Origin: Dehalococcoidia bacterium
GTDB lineage: Bacteria; Chloroflexota; Dehalococcoidia; UBA2979
Reading direction: 5' to 3'
Length of the DNA stretch: 25,707 nucleotides
Assembly: GCA_023228825.1 (NCBI GenBank)
Contig: JALOAL010000027.1
Location: 1 to 25,707, forward strand
Shown here: in pieces, positions 1 through 7,415 of the stretch
Layout: each line of letters begins with the position of its first letter
Numbering within the stretch: the first letter of the stretch is position 1
Translations under genes and position numbers: made by a program
The notes under the pieces: generated by a model
Database searches by the model: none
Told to the model about the DNA's origin: nothing
Seen by the model: the letters and a program-made list of their open reading frames with translations, nothing else

Positions 1-3000
1 GTAGCCCGTGAACGTTCCACCGCTCGTCACCCACACCGATGAGCCGTGCGACAGCACCCGGTCTAGCAGGCCGTAGCCGCCGCCACCCCAGGCGGTGAGC
101 GTGATGCCTCGCTGCGCGGGGGCGGGCGTGAACTTGCCTCGGTTCGGCTGGTGCTGGACCGCGAAGATGGTGAAGTGGTCGACCGAGGCGGTGATGGTGA
201 AGGAACCGTCCGCGTTCTCCGTGACGGCGCCTTCCACCTCCACCCACTTCGTCCCGTTCCAGAACGCCAGCACGAGCGTCTCACTCGTCGCACCCGGAGG
301 CACCGAGGCCGCCGGGACGGTGAACTCGAGCGCGATGGGCTCATCGAACGCCATGATCGGGTTCCCGTCTGCGTCCTCCGCCTCGAGGACGAACGCGAGG
401 GCGACGTCCACGTTCGCGGGCGGCGGGGCCTGTGAGGTGAGTTCATCGAGGTTGCCGACAGCGGCGGCCTTCAACTTGCCGCCCGCGGGGATGGCGTTCG
501 CCGGGGCGTTCACCGTGGCGGTGCTGCCGTCGTCCGTGGTCGTGCTCACTGCAGTCGGGGTGTCCGCCTGCCCGGGCTCCGACGCCGCCTCGTTCACCCT
601 CGTCACCACCGGCTCCGGCACGGGCGTGCCGGACGGGGTCGGCGTGGGCGTAGGTGTCGGGTCGGGGTCGGCGGGCGGCTCAGGTGAGGTGAAGGTCACC
701 TCCACCGTGCCGATCGCCGTGCCGCGCGCGGCATCGGTGCCGAAGAAGGCGTGGAGCGTCACCGTCCCCGCGAAGCCCTGGGTGTACGTCACGGTGAACG
801 TGTCGCCGGTCGTCACACCCTCGCTGTCGCCGTCCGCGAACAGGACGCCGGGGTTGTCGCCGTCGTCCGGGTCGCCGAGGTAGATGACCACATCGGTGCC
901 GCCGGCGTCGTCGCCGGCCCGGTTGTCGAACTGATCGTGCAGCGTGACGGTGAGCGTCGCGTTGCTGCCGGTGGTCACGCTGGTCGGGTTCGCCGTGAAC
1001 GTGGTGCGGGCCTCGTCCACCGGGCCAGGCGTGAACGTGACCTCCGCGGTTCCGAGAGTCCCGTCCTCGCCGTGCGCCTCGAACGTATAGGTCACCGCTT
1101 CGGCCGTGGTGCTCGTGACGACCAGGTCATACACGCCGTTGGCGTCCGCCGTGGCGTCCGCCGTGGCGTCGTCTGGTGCCGTGGTCAGGCCGCTACTCGC
1201 ATTGATGATGAGAGCCGCGTTCGGGACCGCCACGCCGTCCGAGTCGCGCACGGTGACCCTGATCGTCGCTTCGTTGGCGCCGTCCGCCACGACCGACTGC
1301 GCCGGCGGCGTGATGGTCGAGGTGACGGCGGAGGGCTGCGGTAGGACGAAGTTGACCGTAGCCGTACCGACTTCGACCTCGTTGTCGGCGGTGAAGGTGT
1401 ACGTGAGGTTCTCCACCTTCGCGTTCGTCACCGTGAAGACGATTACGCCATCCCCATCGGTGAGTGCATCACCCGGGGAGGAGACGTCCGAGTCGCCCCG
1501 GTCGCTGACAGACACGTGCTCGCCGCCGACGGGGTGTCCGAACCGGTCCTTCACCGTGACCGTGATCTCCGCCTTGCCGACACCGTTGGCATTCACCGTG
1601 GCCAGGTCCGCGGTCACCGAGGAATGAACCGCGCTCACCGGGCCGGCGACGATGTCATCCCCTCCGCCCGGCGTGAACTCCGAGTCCTCCTCGATCGGCT
1701 TGCCGTCTCCATCCAGCGTGCGGAGCGAGAAGTCGCCCACGTTGCCGAGGACTGTCGGATTCGTCGCACCGGCTGTGAAGACGACCTCCACTGAACCCGC
1801 GGGCGCGCTGCCGCTGAGCGCGATGGTCGCCACGTTGCCGGACGCGATGCTCACGCCATCACTCAGGTCCGCACCGCCGTCCACAGTCACCGTCGCGGTG
1901 ATGGTCTCCTCGTCCAGGCCGAAGCCCGTGGCGCCCGCAGGGAAGGTGATCTCGATGGCTCCATCCGCCGGGATCGGGTTCACCGAGTCGTAGTTGATCG
2001 TCACCTCCACGGGTTCACCGGCGCCGGTCTCGGCCAGCGCAACGCTGACTTCCACCGCTGCAACCGAGACCGTGATCTCGACCGCCGTCCCGATCTCTGG
2101 GGCGCCGTCGCTCGTCAGGCCGAGCCAGGCCTTCACCTCGTAGTCGCCGGATGCGCCGGGTGCGAAGTCCACGATGTACGTGCCGTCCAGTTTGTCGATG
2201 AGCGTTGTGTCCGTCGTCGCGAACAGGACGTCGTCGATGTAAACCGCAACCTCGTCGCCGCCCGCGGTGCGGACGTTGCCGCCCTCGTCGCGGACGGTGA
2301 CGATGATCTCCACCAAGCCGCCCATAAGCAGCGAGGTGGGGCTCACCTCCAGGAGCGACTCAGACGCGCTCGCGGCGGAAGTGGCCGCACAATCTTCAGC
2401 GACGCACCACGGGTCGAAAGAGATGGGGCCATCGGTCCAGGCGATTGCCGCCCCGTCCCCTCCTCCTTGCCCGCCCGGACCGGTCACGTCGTCCCACCAG
2501 TTGTTGGTGGCATTGACGGCGCCACCTTCGCTCACGACCGCGTTCGCCGCGTCCACCACGAAGGACGAGTCCCTCACCGTGACGATGCCCGAGTCCGTGT
2601 AGATGGCATAGGCGTCCCCCTCGAGGGGGAAGGCGGCGTAGCCGAAGGACGAGGCGGTGATCGTGACCTGACTGTCGCCGGTGTTGTACAACACGCCGCC
2701 CAGGGAGGTCACATTGTTCCCGAAGAACTCTGCGTCATCGAGGATCAGCGTGCCGCCGTTGTTGTAGATGCCGCCGCCGTCCGCCGCGGAGTTGTACTCC
2801 ACGAAGGAGGAGTCGTCCACCGTCACGGCGCCACCGGCGTTGTAAATGCCACCGCCCTGGTTGTCTGCCTCGTTTTCCTCCACTTCAGAATCGTGCAGCG
2901 TCACCTCGCTGTCGCCGGTGGAATAGATCCCACCGCCGTCCGTCGCAACATTGCCTGCCAAATGCGCACTGCCGGTCAGGATCCCGTCCGCGTTGTAGAT

Positions 3001-6000
3001 CGCACCGCCGCCGTTGTCGGCTTTATTGTCGTAGAACTCGCCCCATTCCATCCGCACGGTGCCGCCCGCGTTGTAGATCGCTCCACCGTCCTCGGCGGAG
3101 TTTTCGGCGAACATGGTCTCCGTGAGGTTCACGGTGCCGCCTGTGTTGTAGATCGCTCCGCCGCTCTTGGCCGAGTTGTAGAAGAAGAGGACATCCGTGA
3201 GGTTCAGCGTGGCGCCGTCCTCCACGAGGATGGCGCCGCCGTTGGGGACGCCTGCACCGTGCCGCAGGGCCAGGTTCTCGATCGTCACCGTGCCGGCAGT
3301 GATGGTGATCACACGGTCAGCGGCGTCTCCCTCGTCCTCGTGCGCCTGGATGACGGAGTCATCCCGATCCACACCGCTGATGGTGAGGTCCTTGTCGATC
3401 GTCACGGACTCCGTGAACGTCGCCTCGCCAAGGTCGATCGTGTCGCCAGCCTCGGCCTTGTCGATCGCCTCCTGGATCGAGGCGTAACAGACATCCGCGA
3501 TGCAGGCCACCGGGATGGTCTCGTCCAGGTAGGAGTCCACGTACCACGGGAAGAACTCGACGAGTTCGCTCACCGCGTCACCTGCGCCGAAGCCCTCGCC
3601 GCCCGGGCCATCCGCCGCGCCCCACCAGTTGTGCGTCGCGGTCAGTGCCACGTCCGTGACGATGCCGCTGTAAGAGTCCGGTGCGGTGCCCGAGTTGTCC
3701 TGGATGAAAGATTCGCTAATGGTGACCGCGCCGGCGGTGTTGTGAATCGCACCGCCGTCCACCGCGCTGTTCCACTCCAACTCGGAGTCGTCGAGCGTCA
3801 GGGTGGCGGACGCACCTGTGTTGAGGATGCCTCCACCGTTCCCTGCGGAGGCGTCGTTCTCGACAATGTAGGAGCGAGTGATCGTCACCTCGCCGCCGTC
3901 GTTGTGGATGCCGCCGCCACCGGCCGCGGCCTCGCCGTACGTGACGCCCGAGTTTTCAATGTCCAGGGTGCCCGTGTTCAGGATGCCGGCACCGGTGCCC
4001 GTTGCGGTGTTGCCCTCAACACGCGTGGAGTTGGTCAGTGTCGCTTCACCGCCGTTGGCGATGCCACCGCCGTTGACCGCCGCGTTCTCGTCGACCGACG
4101 AGTCGTCCAGGACCAGCGTGCCGCTGTTCCAGATGCCGCCGCCAGTGTCCGCCTCGTTCGTTGCGATAACCGACTGGAGAATCTCCAGCGAGCCGCTGTT
4201 CCAGATCCCGCCGCCGTCCTCCGCCGCGTTGTCCTTGACCTCGACCGAGTACAGCGTCAGCGTACCCGCGTTGCGGACGCCGCCGCCATGCTCCCCTTCC
4301 GCTGCTACCCCGTGCAGGATCGCGACGGCGCGGATGGTGACCTCGACGCCCTCGGCGATGTCGATCACGCGGTCGCTGGCCGAGCCCGAGTCGGCGTGCG
4401 CCTGGATGATCGTGTTGAAGGCGCCCTCACCCTGGAGCGTGAGGTTCTTGTCGACGACCAGCGTTTCCGTGTACGTCCCCACGTCGAGGTTGATGGTCGC
4501 GCCTGGGGCGGCCTCGGTGATGGCCTCCTCGATCGAGGCGTAGCAGTCACCGTCGATGCATGCGGCGGCGCTCAAGGTGGTGCGCTCAACGTCCGTGTAC
4601 CACGGCACGTGGGTCACACCGGCGGCGATCCCGTCGCCGGGGCCGTCCGCAGCGCCCCACCAGTTGTCGGTGGCTGTCACCGTGCCTGCACCAGCGATGG
4701 CACTGGCCTCGGCCGCAGTGTTGCCGGCGATCGAACTCTCGGAGACGGTGGCCGCCCCAGAGACGTGGTAGATGCCACCGCCGGCCGCCGTCGCGGTGTT
4801 GCCCGTGATCTGGCTGCCCGTCACGGTGAGGGCGCCGTCACTGTGGATGCCGCCGCCAGTGTCCGCAGCGTTGCCCGTGATCTGGCTGTCCGTCACGGTG
4901 AGGACACCGGTGCTGTAGATGCCGCCCCCGTCCACGGCTGTTGTGTTGTCTGACACCGTGACGGAATCAAGCGCGAGCGTCCCCGCATTGGTGATCCCGC
5001 CGCCCGCGGTCGACGAGTTGCCGTGCCGCAGCGTCACATCGGTGATCGTGACGCTGCCGCCCGTGATGTCCACGACCGGGCCGTCGGCCGTCCCTGCGTC
5101 GGCGTGCGCCTGGATGATGGTCGTGGCGGCGGCGGCGCCCTGGATCGTCACGTCCCGCGTGATCGTGAGGCGCTCGGTGTACGTCCCCGCGTCGAGGTTG
5201 ATGGTCGCGTCTGGGGCGGCCCCGGTGATCGCCTCCCCAATCGTGTCGTAGCACTTCTCGTCGACCCGGATGCCGCTGTCACATGTGACGGCGAACGTCG
5301 AGGAGTGAGTGGGTGTCAGTCCAGGCGCGGAGAATGTGAGCGCCGCGCCGGCCTGTACGGTGTTGATCGCGAGGTCGTCGAAGGTCACCTCGCCGTTCCC
5401 GGCCCCCGTGCCGATGTTGCGCGTGGTCGCGCCGCTGAGGTCGCCCGCGCCGTTCAGGCTGACGGTCACATCCAGGCTGGCGGCGATGCCGGTGGTGGAG
5501 GGGTTCCCGTGGGCGTCCGTCGTGCGGACGACCGGGTTCGGGGTCAGGGCCCGGGTCACCTCGGTGTCAGCGGGCGATGTGACAACCGCCAGTTGCGTGG
5601 CGGCGCCGGGCGTGATGGTGACGTCCGTGGTCGAGGCTGTCCAGCCCTCACCGGTGACCCACACTTCGAACCCCGAACCGTCGACAACGCCGGCAGTCGT
5701 GGGGTTGGTGATCCCCTTGGTGATCGTGAAGGACAGCGGGATGTTTGGGTCCAGGCCGCCAGGATTGGCGAAGTCGATGATGACCGCCTGGTTCGACTGG
5801 CGCACATCGCCGACCGTCGTGCTGCCGTTGTCCTTGCAAATCCGTCCCGCTGACCCGTTGCATGCGATCCCGTTTTTGCCGGGGTTCGACACGCCGTATC
5901 CAGACGGAAATTTCACCTGAACCCCGGTAGCGTTGGTAGTGGCGACCTTGAAGGTGAACGTGTAGTCCGCGTCCGTGAAGCCTGCTCCGGTGTCCTCCGT

Positions 6001-6243
6001 CACGACGGTCACAGAGGAGACCGCCTCCACAGGGTGACTCACCAGCAGCGAAAGCATCACCGCGCTCGCGGCGAGCGTCACCGCCGCCGCCGCGCTGCGC
6101 CCGCGCAGCCGAGGCAAAAGGAGTCGCAAACTCGAACGAAGCCAGTCGGCTACGCAAGTGTTGGCCCTCACAGTGGACGCACGGGCTTCGATGGCTGCGG
6201 GAGTCTCATCAGCGGATGTGCTGATCTCACGGGGCGCCGACAT
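1..6243 (-). CDS. Giant secreted beta-helix / Ig-like repeat protein (3' end outside the window)
   Basis: The frame is open from an ATG at 6243 to the left edge (2081 codons, no stop in view). An AGGAGG box lies 5-6 nt before the ATG. Residues 1-48 are a long, Arg-rich N-terminal extension; residues about 50-70 are hydrophobic and end in a VEA-type cleavage site, so export is predicted. An Ig-like N-terminal domain follows. Then come three parallel beta-helix modules (about 325-540, 560-880 and 915-1260). Modules 2 and 3 open with CYASI and a GTYTE-type strand, run through GGGIxNxG turns and, like module 1, close with an N-W-W motif (NWWGAADGPG in two of them). Ig-like modules with invasin/Big_1-type motifs (VKDRFGHPV) span about 1290-1850, followed by a PTPTPTP linker and part of a C-terminal domain with SVWVTSGG. 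Such proteins are usually surface-attached. The function (adhesin, S-layer-associated or matrix protein) is unknown. Confidence 0.9.
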   Translation of the reverse strand, partial: MSAPREISTSADETPAAIEARASTVRANTCVADWLRSSLRLLLPRLRGRSAAAAVTLAASAVMLSLLVSHPVEAVSSVTVVTEDTGAGFTDADYTFTFKVATTNATGVQVKFPSGYGVSNPGKNGIACNGSAGRICKDNGSTTVGDVRQSNQAVIIDFANPGGLDPNIPLSFTITKGITNPTTAGVVDGSGFEVWVTGEGWTASTTDVTITPGAATQLAVVTSPADTEVTRALTPNPVVRTTDAHGNPSTTGIAASLDVTVSLNGAGDLSGATTRNIGTGAGNGEVTFDDLAINTVQAGAALTFSAPGLTPTHSSTFAVTCDSGIRVDEKCYDTIGEAITGAAPDATINLDAGTYTERLTITRDVTIQGAAAATTIIQAHADAGTADGPVVDITGGSVTITDVTLRHGNSSTAGGGITNAGTLALDSVTVSDNTTAVDGGGIYSTGVLTVTDSQITGNAADTGGGIHSDGALTVTGSQITGNTATAAGGGIYHVSGAATVSESSIAGNTAAEASAIAGAGTVTATDNWWGAADGPGDGIAAGVTHVPWYTDVERTTLSAAACIDGDCYASIEEAITEAAPGATINLDVGTYTETLVVDKNLTLQGEGAFNTIIQAHADSGSASDRVIDIAEGVEVTIRAVAILHGVAAEGEHGGGVRNAGTLTLYSVEVKDNAAEDGGGIWNSGSLEILQSVIATNEADTGGGIWNSGTLVLDDSSVDENAAVNGGGIANGGEATLTNSTRVEGNTATGTGAGILNTGTLDIENSGVTYGEAAAGGGGIHNDGGEVTITRSYIVENDASAGNGGGILNTGASATLTLDDSELEWNSAVDGGAIHNTAGAVTISESFIQDNSGTAPDSYSGIVTDVALTATHNWWGAADGPGGEGFGAGDAVSELVEFFPWYVDSYLDETIPVACIADVCYASIQEAIDKAEAGDTIDLGEATFTESVTIDKDLTISGVDRDDSVIQAHEDEGDAADRVITITAGTVTIENLALRHGAGVPNGGAILVEDGATLNLTDVLFFYNSAKSGGAIYNTGGTVNLTETMFAENSAEDGGAIYNAGGTVRMEWGEFYDNKADNGGGAIYNADGILTGSAHLAGNVATDGGGIYSTGDSEVTLHDSEVEENEADNQGGGIYNAGGAVTVDDSSFVEYNSAADGGGIYNNGGTLILDDAEFFGNNVTSLGGVLYNTGDSQVTITASSFGYAAFPLEGDAYAIYTDSGIVTVRDSSFVVDAANAVVSEGGAVNATNNWWDDVTGPGGQGGGDGAAIAWTDGPISFDPWCVAEDCAATSAASASESLLEVSPTSLLMGGLVEIIVTVRDEGGNVRTAGGDEVAVYIDDVLFATTDTTLIDKLDGTYIVDFAPGASGDYEVKAWLGLTSDGAPEIGTAVEITVSVAAVEVSVALAETGAGEPVEVTINYDSVNPIPADGAIEITFPAGATGFGLDEETITATVTVDGGADLSDGVSIASGNVATIALSGSAPAGSVEVVFTAGATNPTVLGNVGDFSLRTLDGDGKPIEEDSEFTPGGGDDIVAGPVSAVHSSVTADLATVNANGVGKAEITVTVKDRFGHPVGGEHVSVSDRGDSDVSSPGDALTDGDGVIVFTVTNAKVENLTYTFTADNEVEVGTATVNFVLPQPSAVTSTITPPAQSVVADGANEATIRVTVRDSDGVAVPNAALIINASSGLTTAPDDATADATADANGVYDLVVTSTTAEAVTYTFEAHGEDGTLGTAEVTFTPGPVDEARTTFTANPTSVTTGSNATLTVTLHDQFDNRAGDDAGGTDVVIYLGDPDDGDNPGVLFADGDSEGVTTGDTFTVTYTQGFAGTVTLHAFFGTDAARGTAIGTVEVTFTSPEPPADPDPTPTPTPTPSGTPVPEPVVTRVNEAASEPGQADTPTAVSTTTDDGSTATVNAPANAIPAGGKLKAAAVGNLDELTSQAPPPANVDVALAFVLEAEDADGNPIMAFDEPIALEFTVPAASVPPGATSETLVLAFWNGTKWVEVEGAVTENADGSFTITASVDHFTIFAVQHQPNRGKFTPAPAQRGITLTAWGGGGYGLLDRVLSHGSSVWVTSGGTFTGY
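605..2370 (-). repeat. Left arm of long inverted repeat (within left giant gene)
   Basis: Reverse-complemented, this stretch aligns along its length with 24038-25707. It encodes the same module series: an Ig-like module with DGTYxVDFxPGAxGDYEV, a GAGEPVEVTINY module, SLRTLDGDGKPIEEDS, a Big_1 module, another Ig module and the PTPTP linker. Identity varies from moderate at the inner end to perfect at the outer end (608-734). Confidence 0.85.
1141..1170. repeat. 12-bp in-frame tandem duplication
   Basis: GGCGTCCGCCGT occurs twice head to tail (1141-1152 and 1153-1164), with GGCGTC beginning a third copy. On the coding strand this adds four residues (Ala-Thr-Ala-Asp) relative to the homologous position near 25190-25205 in the right arm, where the unit occurs once. 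Confidence 0.8.
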
Positions 6244-6949
6244 ACCGACCTCCTACTTGAGGGGCGGCGCTACGTGCGTTGCACGAAAGTGCGGCAGTAA
6301 ACACCCACGCAAGGGGGCTCGAAGCCACTCCAAGGGAACGGCAATACCGCGGGCACCGGCCCGGCTTTGACCAGCTTACGGAGGAGTGTTGTACGTGACC
6401 GGCAAGTAGCCGACGTCACATCGCGACGATGCGTTCCCTCCACGGTACGAATACCGCTCGTCCCAGGACCCCAACAGCCGCGAGTACTTCCCCGCTCTCA
6501 GACCGCGTGAGATACAGCACAATTATGGTACCAAACCGCTGTCATTGAGTCAATCCGACTCGGGACGTCCAGGTCGTGATACCGAGCCTGTAGGTAACAC
6601 CTGAAGATTACGATTCCGCAAGTCGATCACAAGTTGAACCGCCCCTGGCGGCGAACGTGTGGCGTCAGCCGAATCGGTTCAGCAGCGCCCACCATGACCG
6701 CTACCCTCTCAGTCAACACCACAGATCCGGGCATCCGGGGGTGCTGGTGCCCAGGAAGACGTTGGGCCGCGCCGCTGTAGAACGCCCGAGGCGTCCCCGG
6801 TCGCACCCCTGGTGTCCCCTCGCACTCCGGCCGCCCATCGGGCTCCGTCACGAGCGATTGGGGTGACGGGGCCACGGATCAGGGCCAGGCGCAACAAGGG
6901 CCTGAACCTGCCTGGGTTCTCGCCCTCGTCTCTCGAGATCGAGCGGTAG
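6244..6949. other. Intergenic region with long leader; no supported gene
   Basis: Short open frames here lack family resemblance and credible ribosome sites. The part next to 6243 is the leader of the left giant gene. It contains a perfect 4-bp stem with a GAAA loop (plus strand, GCACGAAAGTGC, 6281-6292) and other imperfect inverted repeats, but I could not match it to a known riboswitch class. The part from about 6560 to 6949 lies between that promoter and the 3' end of the small membrane-protein gene, and I see nothing identifiable in it. Confidence 0.5.
6525..6553 (-). promoter_or_regulatory. Predicted sigma-70-type promoter of the left giant gene
   Basis: On the minus strand TTGACT (6553-6548) is followed after exactly 17 nt by TACCAT (6530-6525), which overlaps a second AT-rich hexamer, CATAAT. 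This is the best promoter-like sequence in the gap upstream of the giant gene. It would give a leader of about 270 nt before the ATG at 6243. Confidence 0.5.
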
Positions 6950-7372
6950 TCAGTCCCTCCGCAATTCGCCTGATGGGCCTTCGCGAGCGGCATCGATCCG
7001 CGACGAGGTTCCGCTCCAGATCCACAGGAGCAAGACGCTGAGAGCCACCTGGGCGGCCTTCCCTCCAAGGCTCAGGGTGTCCACCGTCCCCGTACCACGG
7101 GCGGCCGAGAGCCCGAACAGGACGAGCACCACGGCGTTCGCAACCGCGCCCACCAGCAGGAGCCGCCGGTCGACGAGATGCAAGACGCCGGCTCCGACGA
7201 GGTAGATGAGCCCCGCGACCAGCATCACCGGTCGCGGAGGCGACTCGAAATCATCCGCCGTCACCCCGAACGCGATGACCAGATATACCGCTCCGGCAAT
7301 GAGCGATGCCGTCGAGGCGAGTAGCAAGGCACGCCGACGACTGGTGCCTCGAACTGGTGGCGAAAGAGTCAT
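6950..7372 (-). CDS. Small four-helix membrane protein, unknown function
   Basis: A 140-residue protein starting at ATG 7372, chosen because GAGGA lies 6 nt upstream; in-frame upstream starts (7390, 7429) have poorer sites and 7429 would overlap the transporter gene. After a basic N-terminus (SRRRALLLAS) there are four hydrophobic segments, about residues 14-34, 49-66, 69-90 and 103-122, ending in a short charged tail. No recognised domain. It begins 43 nt after the stop of the MMPL transporter on the same strand, so the two are probably co-transcribed and it may be an accessory subunit. That link is inferred from position only. Confidence 0.7.
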   Translation of the reverse strand: MTLSPPVRGTSRRRALLLASTASLIAGAVYLVIAFGVTADDFESPPRPVMLVAGLIYLVGAGVLHLVDRRLLLVGAVANAVVLVLFGLSAARGTGTVDTLSLGGKAAQVALSVLLLWIWSGTSSRIDAAREGPSGELRRD

Positions 7373-7415
7373 GCCATTCCTCGATTCCATTCCGATCCGC
7401 ACACCGTTGTCGCTC

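Noticed and set aside
2467..4953. 828-codon open frame on the plus strand
   Set aside because: It is the antisense of the beta-helix modules. The product is a monotonous Val/Arg/Asp/Gly sequence without a family, while the minus strand gives coherent repeats, a signal peptide and a good ribosome site.
2500..5250. CRISPR-like array
   Set aside because: The recurring GC-rich phrases are degenerate codons for beta-helix turns, with irregular spacing and no exact repeat/spacer pattern.
6244..6520. Riboswitch (cyclic-di-GMP or cobalamin type) in the left leader
   Set aside because: A GAAA-loop stem and an ACGCAAGG stretch suggested it, but the core motifs do not line up and they lie on the strand opposite to the transcript.
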